Assembly: GCF_036010665.1 (NCBI RefSeq)
Contig: NZ_CP108581.1
Location: 1,456,001-1,520,000, forward strand
Direction: 5' to 3'
DNA length: 64,000 bases
Source: Microbispora sp. NBC_01189
GTDB taxonomy: Bacteria; Actinomycetota; Actinomycetes; Streptosporangiales; Streptosporangiaceae
Each line of letters opens with the position of its first letter. The first letter of the stretch is position 1. The position numbers were made by a program, and so were the translations under genes. Shown piece by piece: positions 24,770 through 33,903 of the stretch. The notes beneath the pieces were generated by a model. That model did no database searches. It was not told the origin of the DNA and worked only from the letters and a program-made list of their open reading frames with translations.

Positions 24770-26776
24770 ATGACCTCGGCCGCGAACCCCTTCCTCAGTC
24801 CCAGCGACCTGCCTTACGGGCTGCCTCCGTTCGAGGAGATCAGGGAGGAGCACTACGCGCCGGCGTTCGAGCAGGGCATGGCCGAGCACCTCGCGGAGGT
24901 CGAGGAGATCGCCGCGAACCCGGAGCCTCCGACGTTCGAGAACACCATCGAGGCGCTGGAGAGGTCGGGCGCGCTGCTCGACCGCGTCTCGGCGGTGTTC
25001 TTCAACCAGGCGTCGTCCGACGCCACTCCGGGCGTGCAGGAGATCCAGCAGGCCGTCACGCCCAGGCTCGCCCAGCACGCCGACGCGATCCACCTCGACC
25101 GGAGGTTGTTCGAGCGCGTCCAGGCGGTCGAGGCGGCCGACGAGGAGCAGCGGTGGCTGCTGAAGCGCTACCTCACCGACTTCACCCGGGCGGGCGCCAC
25201 GCTGGACGCTCGGGACCAGGACCGGCTCAGGGACATCAACGAGCGCCTCTCAGCCCTCGGGACCACGTTCCAGCGGAACCTGCTCACCGACACCAACGAG
25301 CGCGCGGTGGTGGTCGAGGACGTCGCCGAGCTCGACGGGCTCTCGCCGGACGCGATCCAGGCGCTCGCCGACCAGGCCGCGGAGCGCGGCCTGGACGGCG
25401 GATATCTGATCTCGCTGGTCCTGCCCACCGGGCAGCCCGCCCTGGCGGAGCTGACCGACCGGTCCCTGCGCGAGCGGATCTACCGCGCCTCCACCGGACG
25501 CGGCGCCGGGAACGCCGGCCTCATCAGGGAGATGGCCGCCCTGCGCCGGGAGCGGGCGCGGCTGCTCGGCTACGAGAACCACGCGGAGTACGTCCTGGCC
25601 GACCAGACCGCCGGCACGACGCGGGCCGTCACCGAGATGCTGGACCGGCTCGTGCCGCCCGCGGTGGCCAACGCCCGCAAGGAGCAGGCGGACCTGGAGG
25701 AGCTCGCCGGGCACCCGATCGAGCCGTGGGACTGGGCGTTCTACGCGGAGAGGGTGCGCAGGGCCCGCCACGACATCGACAGCCGCCGCATGCGGCCGTA
25801 CTTCGAGCTGAACACCGTGCTGGAGAAGGGCGTCTTCAACGCGGCGACGCGCCTCTACGGCGTCACCTTCCACGAGCGGCCCGACCTGCGGGGCTACCAC
25901 CCGGAGGTGCGGGTCTTCGAGGTGCGCGACGAGGACGGCTCGCCGCTGGGCCTGTTCCTGGGCGACTACCACACCAGGGCGTCCAAGCGGGGCGGGGCGT
26001 GGATGAACAGCCTCGTGAAGCAGTCGGGCCTGGAGGGCACCCGGCCGGTGGTGGTCAACAACCTCAACATCGTCAGGGGCGAGCCGACCCTGATGACGTT
26101 CGACGAGGTCAACACGATGTTCCACGAGTTCGGGCACGCGCTGCACGGCCTGTTCTCCGACGTGCGCTTCCCCCGGTTCTCCGGCACGGCCGTGCCGCGC
26201 GACTTCGTGGAGTATCCCTCGCAGGTCAACGAGATGTGGGCGACGCATCCGGAGATCCTGGCGGAGTACGCGCGGCACCACGAGACGGGCGAGCCGATGC
26301 CGCGCGACCTCGTCGACCGGATGCTGGAGACCCAGAAGTTCGGCCAGGGCTTCGCCACGCTGGAGTACCTCGCCGCGACCCTGCTCGACTGGGCCTGGCA
26401 CACGGCGTACGACGGCGACGAGGACAGCGGTGAGGACAGCGCTGAGGAGGTGGAGGAGTTCGAGCGGCAGGCGCTCAGGGACGCCGGGGTGGACCTGCCC
26501 GCCGTCCCGCCGAGGTACCGCAGCGCGTATTTCGCCCACATCTGGGCGGGCGGCTACAGCGCCGGCTACTACTCCTACATCTGGAGCGAGGTGCTCGACG
26601 CGGACACGGTCGAGTGGTTCGGCGAGAACGGCGGGCTGCGCCGGGAGAACGGGGACGCCTTCCGTACGGCCCTGCTCTCCCGGGGCGGCAGCGTGGACTC
26701 GATGGAGGCGTTCCGGGCGTTCCGCGGCCGGGACCCCGAGATCACCCCGCTCCTCGAACGGCGCGGCCTCCGCTGA
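24770..26776 (+). CDS. M3-family zinc metallopeptidase (oligopeptidase A / Dcp type)
   Basis: 668 residues, normal for bacterial M3 peptidases. HEFGHALHG at about 452-460 is the HExxH zinc site, with the third ligand expected in the following VEYPSQVNEMW. The N-terminal FEEIREEHYAPAFEQGM is the family start. No signal peptide, so a cytosolic enzyme trimming peptides. ATG 24770 has GAGGAG about ten bases upstream. Convergent with gltX, only 12 bp between stops. Confidence 0.95.
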   Translation: MTSAANPFLSPSDLPYGLPPFEEIREEHYAPAFEQGMAEHLAEVEEIAANPEPPTFENTIEALERSGALLDRVSAVFFNQASSDATPGVQEIQQAVTPRLAQHADAIHLDRRLFERVQAVEAADEEQRWLLKRYLTDFTRAGATLDARDQDRLRDINERLSALGTTFQRNLLTDTNERAVVVEDVAELDGLSPDAIQALADQAAERGLDGGYLISLVLPTGQPALAELTDRSLRERIYRASTGRGAGNAGLIREMAALRRERARLLGYENHAEYVLADQTAGTTRAVTEMLDRLVPPAVANARKEQADLEELAGHPIEPWDWAFYAERVRRARHDIDSRRMRPYFELNTVLEKGVFNAATRLYGVTFHERPDLRGYHPEVRVFEVRDEDGSPLGLFLGDYHTRASKRGGAWMNSLVKQSGLEGTRPVVVNNLNIVRGEPTLMTFDEVNTMFHEFGHALHGLFSDVRFPRFSGTAVPRDFVEYPSQVNEMWATHPEILAEYARHHETGEPMPRDLVDRMLETQKFGQGFATLEYLAATLLDWAWHTAYDGDEDSGEDSAEEVEEFERQALRDAGVDLPAVPPRYRSAYFAHIWAGGYSAGYYSYIWSEVLDADTVEWFGENGGLRRENGDAFRTALLSRGGSVDSMEAFRAFRGRDPEITPLLERRGLR

Positions 26777-26788
26777 CCCCTCAGGGGG

Positions 26789-28162
26789 TCACGACGCGCC
26801 CTGGAGGCGGGTGAGGGCGGCGCGGAGGCGGTCGAGCGAACGCTCCCGGCCGAGCACCTCGATCGACTCGAAGAGCGGCAGGCCCACGGTCCGGCCGGTG
26901 ATCGCCACCCGGACCGGCGCCTGCGCCTTGCCGAGCTTGAGGCCATGGGCGAGGCCCACCTCCTCCAGCGCGGTCTTCAGCGACTCAGGGTCCCAGCTCA
27001 CCGTCTCCAGGCGCTCGGCGTAGCCGGCGAGGATGGCGTCCGCCCCCGGCTTCATCGCCTTGTCCCAGGACTGCTGGTCGAAGACGGGCTCGTCCAGGAA
27101 CAGGAAGTCGACGTTGGCCGTGACCTCCGACAGCACCGCGACCCGGGTCTGCACCAGGTCGGCCACGCGGGCGAACACCGCGCGGTCCCAGGACGGGTCG
27201 AGCCACGGCTCGCAGCGGGCCGCGAACACCTCGCGGGGCAGCGCCCGGATGTACTCGCCGTTGAAGGCCCGCAGCTTCTTCTCGTCGAAGAACGCCGGGG
27301 CCTGATTCACGTCCTCCAGCCGGAACAGCGGCATCATCTCCGACCACGGCATGATCTCGCGGTCGTCGCCTGGCCCCCAGCCGAGCAGCATCAGGTAGTT
27401 GACCATCGCCTCGGCGAGGTAGCCCTCGTCGCGGTAGGACTCCAGGGCGACCTTGTCACGCCGCTTGGAGAGCTTCTGCCGCTTCTCGTTCACGATCACG
27501 GGCACGTGCGCCCAGACCGGCGGCTCGGCGCCGAGCGCCCGCCACAGCAACTGCTGCTTGGGCGTGTTCGACAGGTGCTCCTCGGCGCGGACCACGTGGT
27601 CGATCCGCATCTCCATGTCGTCGACCACGTTGGCGAGGATGAACAGCGGTGAGCCGTCCCCGCGGACGACGACGAAGTCCTCCATCGCCGCGTTCGGGAA
27701 CTCCACCCGCCCGCGGACGCTGTCGTCCACGACCGTCACGCCCTCGTCGGGCGTGCGGAACCGTACGGCGCCCTCGGTCAGGCCGAGGTCGCGGCAGTGC
27801 CCGTCGTAGCCCTGGTGCTCGGAGCCGGTCCTGGCCTTCACGTCGTCCCGCGTGCAGGTGCAGTGGTAGGCCTTGCCGTCCTTGAGCAGCTTCGCGGCCG
27901 CCTCGCGGTGCTGCTGCTCGTACGCGGACTGGAAGTAGGGCCCCTCGAAGCGGGGCGAGTCGCCGTTGATGCCGATCCAGGCGAGGGCCGAGATGATGCC
28001 CTCGGTCCACTCCGGCCGGTTGCGCGCGGCGTCCGTGTCCTCGATGCGCAGCACGAACGTGCCGCCGGACCGCTCGGCGATCGCCCAGTTGAACAGCGCC
28101 GAACGAGCGCCACCGACGTGGAACATGCCGGTGGGCGAAGGGGCGAAGCGCACCCTAGTCAC
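26789..28162 (-). CDS. gltX: Glutamyl-tRNA synthetase
   Basis: 457 residues. [20 protein letters not shown] holds the HIGH-type motif (HVGG) and [10 protein letters not shown] the KMSKS-type motif of class I synthetases; the C-terminal helical anticodon domain ends at LTRLQGAS. It charges tRNA-Glu and, because gatCAB is present, probably also mischarges tRNA-Gln; no GlnRS is seen. GTG 28162 overlaps the end of the upstream FAH gene by eight bases, so translation should be coupled. tRNA-Glu and tRNA-Gln genes lie 2.2 kb away. Confidence 0.97.
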   Translation of the reverse strand: MTRVRFAPSPTGMFHVGGARSALFNWAIAERSGGTFVLRIEDTDAARNRPEWTEGIISALAWIGINGDSPRFEGPYFQSAYEQQHREAAAKLLKDGKAYHCTCTRDDVKARTGSEHQGYDGHCRDLGLTEGAVRFRTPDEGVTVVDDSVRGRVEFPNAAMEDFVVVRGDGSPLFILANVVDDMEMRIDHVVRAEEHLSNTPKQQLLWRALGAEPPVWAHVPVIVNEKRQKLSKRRDKVALESYRDEGYLAEAMVNYLMLLGWGPGDDREIMPWSEMMPLFRLEDVNQAPAFFDEKKLRAFNGEYIRALPREVFAARCEPWLDPSWDRAVFARVADLVQTRVAVLSEVTANVDFLFLDEPVFDQQSWDKAMKPGADAILAGYAERLETVSWDPESLKTALEEVGLAHGLKLGKAQAPVRVAITGRTVGLPLFESIEVLGRERSLDRLRAALTRLQGAS

Positions 28163-28925
28163 GTGAGATCACCCGGTTAGTGAGAGTTCCGATTCCTTCG
28201 ATGGAGACGCCGACCTCGTCGCCGACGGACATCGGGCCCACCCCGGCGGGGGTGCCGGTCAGGATGACGTCGCCGGGCAGCAGGGTCATGACCGCGCTCA
28301 CGTACGCGACGAGCGCGGGGATGTCGTGCAGCAGGAGGGAGGTGCGGGCGCTCTGCCTGACCTCGCCGTTGAGCGTGGTCGTGAGCGCCAGGTCGGCCGG
28401 GTCGAGCTCGGTCTCGATCCAGGGTCCGAGCGGGCAGAACGTGTCGAAGCCCTTGGCCCTGGCCCACTGGCCGTCCCTGGCCTGCAGGTCCCGTGCGGTC
28501 ACGTCGTTCGCGCAGGTGTACCCGAAGATCACCTCACCGGCCCGCTCGGCCGGCACTTCGCGGCAGAGCCGGCCGATCACCACGGCGAGCTCACCCTCGA
28601 AGTCGACCCGCTCCGAGAGCTTCCCCGGGTACGCGATCGCCTCCGACGGCCCGATCACGGTCGTGTTGGGCTTGAGGAACACGACCGGCTCGGCCGGGGG
28701 CTCGCCGCCCATCTCCCTGGCGTGGTCGGCGTAGTTCTTGCCGATCGCGACGATCTTGCTGGGCAGCATGGGGGCCACCAGGCGGACCTCGGCCAGCGGG
28801 AACCGCTCACCGGTGAACTCCACCCCGCGGAAGGGGTGCCCGCCGATCCTGGCGATGACCTGCTCGCCCTCTTCCACCACGCCGAAGGCGACCTGGTCGC
28901 CCATCGAGAACCTCGCGATACGCAC
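28155..28925 (-). CDS. Fumarylacetoacetate hydrolase-family protein
   Basis: 256 residues. [28 protein letters not shown] (metal-binding Glu residues) and [15 protein letters not shown] are signatures of the FAH fold, which includes HpcE-type isomerases/decarboxylases and acylpyruvate or oxaloacetate hydrolases. The substrate cannot be told from sequence. GTG 28925 has no ribosome-binding site but TAGGCT sits six bases upstream, so a leaderless start. The stop overlaps the start of gltX; FAH upstream of gltX is a recurrent actinobacterial order. Confidence 0.9.
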   Translation of the reverse strand: MRIARFSMGDQVAFGVVEEGEQVIARIGGHPFRGVEFTGERFPLAEVRLVAPMLPSKIVAIGKNYADHAREMGGEPPAEPVVFLKPNTTVIGPSEAIAYPGKLSERVDFEGELAVVIGRLCREVPAERAGEVIFGYTCANDVTARDLQARDGQWARAKGFDTFCPLGPWIETELDPADLALTTTLNGEVRQSARTSLLLHDIPALVAYVSAVMTLLPGDVILTGTPAGVGPMSVGDEVGVSIEGIGTLTNRVISRD

Positions 28926-28937
28926 GTCACGAGCCTA
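28925..28937 (-). promoter_or_regulatory. Leaderless promoter -10 of the FAH-gltX operon
   Basis: On the minus strand TAGGCT (28937-28932), then six bases, then GTG at 28925. Confidence 0.6.
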
Positions 28938-28942
28938 GTGGG

Positions 28943-28961
28943 GTACGCACCATGGGCGTAC
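28943..28961. promoter_or_regulatory. Palindrome in the FAH / monooxygenase divergent region
   Basis: GTACGC (28943-28948), seven bases, GCGTAC (28956-28961): a perfect 6-bp arm palindrome just upstream of the FAH -10 box, where a repressor or activator of either side could bind. No regulator gene is adjacent. Confidence 0.5.
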
Positions 28962-29007
28962 TTAAGGTGGTCTGGAGTCCGATGAAGTCGAGCGTACGGG
29001 AGTCGAT

Positions 29008-29385
29008 GTGCCTTCGGTCGTGAAGATCAACGTGCTGACGGTGCCCGAGGAGATGCGGCGCGAGCTGGAGCAGCGGTTCGCCGGCCGAGCCGGGATGGTG
29101 GAGTCCGCCGACGGGTTCGAGTGGTTCGAGCTGCTGCGGCCGGTGGAGGGCGGCGACCGCTACCTGGTCTACACCCGCTGGCGCAGCGAGGAGGACTTCC
29201 GGCGCTGGCAGGAGAGCCAGGCGTTCCAGACGGGACACGCGCGGGCCGCGGCCGAGGCCGCCGCCCAGGGCGAGAGCCAGGGGCAGGGTCAGGGACACGG
29301 GCACGGGCACGGCGGTCCCGCCGCGACCGGCTCCGAGCTGTGGTCCTTCGAGGTGGTCGAGAGCGCCGGGCCCAAGGAGGACTGA
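29008..29385 (+). CDS. Antibiotic biosynthesis monooxygenase (ABM)-domain protein
   Basis: 125 residues. VVKINVLTVPEEMRRELEQRF, GFEWFELLRP and YLVYTRWRSEEDFRRWQES match the dimeric ferredoxin-like ABM fold that includes small haem-degrading monooxygenases (IsdG/MhuD) and quinone oxygenases. The fold is clear; the reaction is not. An insertion near residues 90-103 is a run of QG then HG pairs (QGQGQGHGHGHGG), a His-rich flexible tail that could bind metal. GTG 29008 follows GGGAG. Confidence 0.75.
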   Translation: MPSVVKINVLTVPEEMRRELEQRFAGRAGMVESADGFEWFELLRPVEGGDRYLVYTRWRSEEDFRRWQESQAFQTGHARAAAEAAAQGESQGQGQGHGHGHGGPAATGSELWSFEVVESAGPKED

Positions 29386-29644
29386 CCCGGCCGGATCAGG
29401 GGGGTCAGACGTCCAGGGGGTTGGCGGGGCCGTTTCCCGAAGGAATCGGGCCGGCGGCCGCCGGGTGCGCCGCCCACGATGAGTGACGAGGGAGGTACGA
29501 AGGAGCGAGAGCGGGGCAGTCGCCGGGCGGCGACGGGGCGACGACCGAGGTCAGTTGTGCAGTTGTGATCAAAGCGGCTTGACCGGATGACAAGAAACCG
29601 GACAGCATGGCGGATCCTTGCCCTGAATCCCGGAAGGAACCGGC
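29386..29644. other. Intergenic region upstream of the heparinase-like gene
   Basis: No ORF. It holds the direct repeat CAGTTGTG (29554 and 29562) and a promoter candidate TTGACC (29579-29584), 18 bp, CAGCAT (29603-29608) about 36 bp before the GTG start. Confidence 0.5.
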
Positions 29645-31321
29645 GTGCCCCGCCGCCTCACCGCCCTCTTCCTGTCGGCCGTGCTCCCGCTCGGCGCACT
29701 CGCCGCCGCGACGGCCGTGCCCGCCGCGGCCCGGACGCCGCAGCGCACGCCGGAGTGCCAGGGGGACTGGCTGCCCTCCACCCCCACCTCCCCCGACATC
29801 ATGAACGGCAGGCTGTCCTTCCTCTCCCTCCCCACCGTCACCGTGGGCAGGGACGTCAACTGGCGCATGGACCCGTACCGGAACCGGTCCTGGCAGATGG
29901 TGTTCCAGTCGCTGCGGTGGATGGGCCGGCTCGTGGCCGACTACGAGTCGACGGGCAAGACCGACTACCTCGACCGGGCCGTCGAGATCGCCAGGGACTG
30001 GGTCGCGGACAACCCCTACGGTGGCCGGACGACCGCGAAGTACGCCTGGGCCGAGCATCCCATCGCGCTGCGCGCCCCGGCCCTGGTGTGCCTGAGCAGG
30101 TACGTGAAGGCGGGCTGGCTCACGTCGAGCCTCGCCCTGCACGCGAAGCTGCTGTCGGACCCCAAGCACTACGAGCTCGGCCACAACCACGGTCTCGACC
30201 AGGACATCGGCCTGCTGCGCATCGGCTGCCGCTACGGGAACCCGAAGTGGAAGAACCTCGCCGTGAGCCGGATGGTCAGGTCGATGACGCTCGACATCGA
30301 CGGGCAGGGCGCCCTGCGCGAGCAGGCGCCGCGCTACGCGATCTACGTGCACGACCGGCTCAGGGTGGCGGTCGACACGATCAGGGACTGCGGCATGAAG
30401 GTGCCGGCGGCGCTGGCGAGCCGCTGGGAGAGCCTGCCGCGGCACATCAGCGCCGCGACCCAGCCCAACGGCTACATGGTGCCGATCGGCGACGGGCCCG
30501 CCGACGTCCAGCCCGCCGCGTTCGACCACGCGGACGCCACCGTGCAGGTCTTCGACGCGGGGTACGTCTTCGGCCGTACGGCCTGGGGCGATCCCCAGTC
30601 GGCCTACTACTCGATCCGGTTCGGGCCGGCCCTGAAGTTCCACGGACACGAGGACCACATGGGCGTCACCTACTACGCCCAGGGCCGCTCGATCCTCACC
30701 GAGGCGGGTTTCCACTCCTACGAGAACACGCCGTACCGGCGGTGGACGCTGGGCCCGGAGGCCCACAGCGTGCCGGTTCTCGTGGGCCGGAAGTTCCGGG
30801 GGCACACCCCCACCAGGCTCGTCCGCCGGTCGCTGGACAAGGAGCGGCAGTCGTTCACGTTCACCGACCGGGCGTACGGAGTGGCGCGCACGCGGTCGGT
30901 GCTGGTCAGCCATCACCAGGACGTGATGGCGGTGCTCGACGGCGGCGGCGGAGAGCTGCGCAACCTGTGGCACCTCGCCCCGGACCTGAAGGTCGTGTCG
31001 AACACGGGCGGCCGGGTGGTGGTCGCCGACGGCGAGTGGAAGGCGTCGATCGTCCAGCTCGCGATGCCGTCGTGCCGCCCGGTCGGAGGCCAGCGGGTGG
31101 TGCGCGGGCAGACCTCGCCCTACCAGGGCTGGATCTCTCCGGCGTACATGCGCAAGGAGCCCGCCGACGTGATCGTCTCGCCGGTGGCCCGCTCGCTGCT
31201 GACCGTGGTGGTGCCCGGGACCGACCGGCCGGATGTCACCTGCTCGGGACGCACGCTGATCGTGCACACTCCGGCCGGTCCGGTCACGCTGCGCACGAGT
31301 CCGTCCGGCACGCTGTCATAG
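29645..31321 (+). CDS. Secreted heparinase II/III-like polysaccharide lyase
   Basis: 558 residues. A signal peptide (LTALFLSAVLPLGALAAA, cleavage near ARTPQ) precedes an alpha/alpha-toroid region (WRMDPYRNRSWQMVFQSLRW, GHNHGLDQDIGLLRIG) and a beta-sandwich part (KFHGHEDHMGVTYYAQGRSI, EAGFHSYENTPYRRW) typical of heparinase II/III proteins. Conserved His and Tyr residues in those segments are candidates for the lyase mechanism. Probably cleaves a uronic-acid polysaccharide outside the cell; which one is unknown. GTG 29645 follows GGAAGGAA. No transporter or sulfatase genes adjoin, so it is a lone enzyme. Confidence 0.82.
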   Translation: MPRRLTALFLSAVLPLGALAAATAVPAAARTPQRTPECQGDWLPSTPTSPDIMNGRLSFLSLPTVTVGRDVNWRMDPYRNRSWQMVFQSLRWMGRLVADYESTGKTDYLDRAVEIARDWVADNPYGGRTTAKYAWAEHPIALRAPALVCLSRYVKAGWLTSSLALHAKLLSDPKHYELGHNHGLDQDIGLLRIGCRYGNPKWKNLAVSRMVRSMTLDIDGQGALREQAPRYAIYVHDRLRVAVDTIRDCGMKVPAALASRWESLPRHISAATQPNGYMVPIGDGPADVQPAAFDHADATVQVFDAGYVFGRTAWGDPQSAYYSIRFGPALKFHGHEDHMGVTYYAQGRSILTEAGFHSYENTPYRRWTLGPEAHSVPVLVGRKFRGHTPTRLVRRSLDKERQSFTFTDRAYGVARTRSVLVSHHQDVMAVLDGGGGELRNLWHLAPDLKVVSNTGGRVVVADGEWKASIVQLAMPSCRPVGGQRVVRGQTSPYQGWISPAYMRKEPADVIVSPVARSLLTVVVPGTDRPDVTCSGRTLIVHTPAGPVTLRTSPSGTLS

Positions 31322-31352
31322 CCCTCCCCCTGGGGGCCGGCGGGCGGGCTAT
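31318..31352. terminator. Bidirectional terminator holding both stop codons
   Basis: ATAGCCC (31318-31324) pairs with GGGCTAT (31346-31352). The stop of the heparinase-like gene lies in one arm and that of the DivIVA-like gene in the other. Confidence 0.6.
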
Positions 31353-31993
31353 CCGTACACCGAGGGGGAGTCGGCCGCGAACTGCCTGGCCTTGTCCGGC
31401 ACGTGGCCGAGCTTGCCGACCTCGTTGGCGAGCCCCTCCAGGACCGCGCGCAACTGCACCTGCGTGACGTCGGCGAACGTACGCAGGTAGGCGATCCGGC
31501 GCTCCAGCTCCTCGGCCTCGGCGCTCTGGACCCCGTCGCCCGCGCGGTAGGCGCCGACCGCCTGGTTGGCCGCCTCCTCCGCCTGGCGCTGCGCCTCCGT
31601 CAGCATCTCCTCGTACTGCTGGCGGGCCTGGCCGACGATCCGCCGGGCGTAGTCCTCCGCCTCGGCGATCTGGGCGTCGGCGGTCTGCTGCGCGCGGGAG
31701 AGGATGTTGATCGCGTCGACGCTCGGAGTCTGCGACCCGGTGGCCTGCTCGGGGTTGAGGCCGTGCTCCTTGTACCACTGCTTCATGCGGTCGATGTACG
31801 CCCGCAGGTCCGCCTTCTCCTTGTCGCCGGCGGCCATGTCGTCCGCGATCCGGTAGAGGAACGTGCGCACCTCGTCCTCGCTGTAGCCGCGACGCCCGAG
31901 GGGGGTGCGCGTGAACTCGTGCTTGCGTACCCGATCCGGGGTGAGGGGCTGGCGCTCACCCGCCGGGCTTCCCCAAGGCATATCCGCCGTCAT
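31349..31993 (-). CDS. DivIVA-domain coiled-coil protein
   Basis: 214 residues. An N-terminal DivIVA-type segment (HEFTRTPLGRRGYSEDEVRTFLYRIADDM) is followed by a coiled coil rich in Ala, Glu and Gln (ADAQIAEAEDYARRIVG, QYEEMLTEAQRQAEEAANQA). DivIVA/Wag31 proteins mark curved membrane at poles and septa and guide tip growth in actinomycetes; this is a shorter paralogue. ATG 31993 overlaps the flavohemoglobin stop in an ATGA, so it is the third gene of a coupled operon with two globins, an unexpected partner set. Confidence 0.82.
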   Translation of the reverse strand: MTADMPWGSPAGERQPLTPDRVRKHEFTRTPLGRRGYSEDEVRTFLYRIADDMAAGDKEKADLRAYIDRMKQWYKEHGLNPEQATGSQTPSVDAINILSRAQQTADAQIAEAEDYARRIVGQARQQYEEMLTEAQRQAEEAANQAVGAYRAGDGVQSAEAEELERRIAYLRTFADVTQVQLRAVLEGLANEVGKLGHVPDKARQFAADSPSVYG

Positions 31994-33111
31994 GACTCCC
32001 GACCTCTGTCGCTGGTGAACTCGTCGAAGTGGATCTGCTCGGACGGCACGCCGGCGTCCAGCAGCCGTCCGTTCGTGGCCTGCACCATCTCCTCCGAGCC
32101 GCAGACGAAGACGTGCTGGCCACGCCATCCCTGCAACGCGACGTCCACGGCGTAACCGCGGGTGCCCCGGTAGAACGGGTCGTGGGAGACGACCGGGACG
32201 ACGTTGAGCCAGGGGTGCTCGGCCGCCATCTTGCCCAGCGCCTCCAGGTCGTACAAGTCCCTCGACGTACGGGCGCCGACGACGAGGTCCACCCTGCGCG
32301 ACGGGCCCTCGAAGGCGATCTGCTCCACCAGCGCCTTGAGCGGCGCGAGGCCGGTGCCGCCCGCGATCATGAGCAGGTCGCCCTGGACCTCCGGGGCGAG
32401 CGTCAGCCGTTCGCCCACGGCCGCGCCGACGCGCAGGACGTCGCCGCGGCGCGCGCCCATCACCAGCGCGGAGCTGAGCGCGCCGCCGTCGACCATGCGT
32501 ACGTGCAGATCGATGGTGTTGTCCTGGCGCGGAGCGTTGGCGAAGGAGTAGAACCGCCAGATGCGCGGCCGCATGGAGTAGGAGATCGACGCCGACTGCC
32601 CCGGGCGGAAGGGGTACTGGTAGTTCAGCCGCGCCCGGATGACGGCGATGTCGAGCGTGCGGTTCTCCTGGCCGATGATCTCGGCCTCCCACCATGGCGG
32701 GGACACTTTCGCCGCCTCGTTGGACGCCTCGACCATCACCTGCGCGACCAGATTGTAGGCCTGCGTCCAGTCGTGCGCGAGCGCGGGGGTCCACCGTTCG
32801 CCCAGGAAGTGTTCGAGCGTGGCGAGCAGGGCCTGGCCGACGGCGGGGTAGTGCGCGGCGGTCACCGCGAACTTGCGGTGGTCGCGGCCGAGCTGCTGGA
32901 GGAACGGGACGACGCCCTCCACCTGGTCGACGTTGCTGACGACCTGCCCGAGCGCGCCCACAAGCCGGTCGCGCTGGCGCGCCATCGACACGGGGAACAT
33001 GTCCCGCACGTCCGGATTCATCAGGAAAAGAACGGAGTAGAAGTACAGCGGCACCTCGTCACCCGAACGGGCGACGAGGTGCCAGCTGTCCTTGAGAGCC
33101 TGCGTGTCCAC
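31990..33111 (-). CDS. Flavohemoglobin-type nitric oxide dioxygenase
   Basis: 373 residues. A globin domain at 1-140 (Tyr in PLYFYSVLFLMNP as B10 candidate, His78 in LGRDHRKFAV as proximal haem ligand) is joined to a ferredoxin-reductase module: FAD motif RIWRFYSFANAP, NAD(P) motif MIAGGTGLAPLKALVEQI and the C-terminal FVCGSEEMV. Function by family: oxidises NO to nitrate using O2 and NAD(P)H. GTG 33111 follows the stop of the truncated globin gene without a gap, and its own stop overlaps the DivIVA-like start, so all three are translated as a unit. No NsrR-like site was recognised upstream. Confidence 0.9.
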   Translation of the reverse strand: MDTQALKDSWHLVARSGDEVPLYFYSVLFLMNPDVRDMFPVSMARQRDRLVGALGQVVSNVDQVEGVVPFLQQLGRDHRKFAVTAAHYPAVGQALLATLEHFLGERWTPALAHDWTQAYNLVAQVMVEASNEAAKVSPPWWEAEIIGQENRTLDIAVIRARLNYQYPFRPGQSASISYSMRPRIWRFYSFANAPRQDNTIDLHVRMVDGGALSSALVMGARRGDVLRVGAAVGERLTLAPEVQGDLLMIAGGTGLAPLKALVEQIAFEGPSRRVDLVVGARTSRDLYDLEALGKMAAEHPWLNVVPVVSHDPFYRGTRGYAVDVALQGWRGQHVFVCGSEEMVQATNGRLLDAGVPSEQIHFDEFTSDRGRES

Positions 33112-33507
33112 TCAGCCGGCCGTTTCCGCCGGCGTATCCGCGAGCCCGGTCACGATGGACGGCTTCACCTTGCCCAGCACCAGGCCGACGTCGCGCAGGA
33201 TGTCCTCGCCGACGCCGCCGGCCCGCAGGACCGCGAACAGGTGCTCGCCCACCTTGTCGTAGTGCTCGGACGTGACGCCCATGCCGGCGTGCGCCTCTCC
33301 GAGGTCACGGCCCTCGTACGGCTCCGGGCCGCCGAGGACGGAGCACAGCAGCACGACCATGTGCCGCTTCAGCCTGGGCATGTCGATGCCGGCGAAGTAC
33401 GGCTTCAGGTCGTCGTCGGCGAGCACGCGCACATAAAAGGCGTCGACGACGTCGCGCACGACCGGCGCGCCACCGATCTGGTCATAGTAAGACGGCGAGG
33501 TGATCAC
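33112..33507 (-). CDS. glbN: Truncated hemoglobin, group I (GlbN type)
   Basis: 131 residues. SYYDQIGGAPVVRDVVDAFY with Tyr25 as B10 residue, and GEAHAGMGVTSEHYDKVGEH with His73 as proximal ligand, are characteristic of TrHbN. Such globins bind O2 and NO and can act as NO dioxygenases when given electrons; the flavohemoglobin next door could supply a reductase. GTG 33507 has GGGAGG about five bases upstream. First gene of the globin-globin-DivIVA operon. Confidence 0.9.
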   Translation of the reverse strand: MITSPSYYDQIGGAPVVRDVVDAFYVRVLADDDLKPYFAGIDMPRLKRHMVVLLCSVLGGPEPYEGRDLGEAHAGMGVTSEHYDKVGEHLFAVLRAGGVGEDILRDVGLVLGKVKPSIVTGLADTPAETAG

Positions 33508-33903
33508 AAGATCCTCCCATTCCGGGTGTGCCAGCGAGGGGATGACCGACGTCCGAAAAATGTTCGAACCGAATGCAGTCACGTGGCTGATCATGGTGAT
33601 GGACGTGGCTCGGCTCCCGCGGCACCCGCCGCTTCCGGGGGACACGATCAGAAGCCGGGCGGGGGCGCGAAAGTACGGGTTCGGTGCGCAGATGGTTCTT
33701 GCCGTCACCCTCCGTTGAGCAGAGCATGGACGCTGAGGCTGAACCGTGGCCGGGATCGCCGATCGTGGCGAAGACCGCTTCAGGAGCATCGCCTATCTAA
33801 GCACTAACTAGACCAAATGTCACTAAAACCACAGACGTTAACTCACATCCCGTGAGCATCCGATCGCGATCCGATCATCCCGGTTCGTCCAGTGGTGCGG
33901 AGA
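33508..33903. other. 396-bp intergenic region before glbN
   Basis: No credible gene. An upstream extension of glbN is open but lacks a start with a ribosome-binding site. CTCACATCCCGTGAG (33842-33856) is a 5-bp arm palindrome, and GATCCGAT is directly repeated nearby. GGTTCGAACA near 33555 contains the palindrome TTCGAA and lies about 50 bp upstream of glbN. Confidence 0.5.

Noticed and set aside
31349-32794. A 481-codon open frame that would fuse the DivIVA-like protein to an Arg/Gly-rich N-terminus
   Set aside because: The upstream part is the flavohemoglobin gene read in another frame; the DivIVA-like protein has its own ATG in an ATGA overlap at 31993.
33508-33789. Upstream extension of the truncated globin
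   Set aside because: The extra 94 residues are unlike any globin, and GTG 33507 has a strong RBS and the family-typical start.
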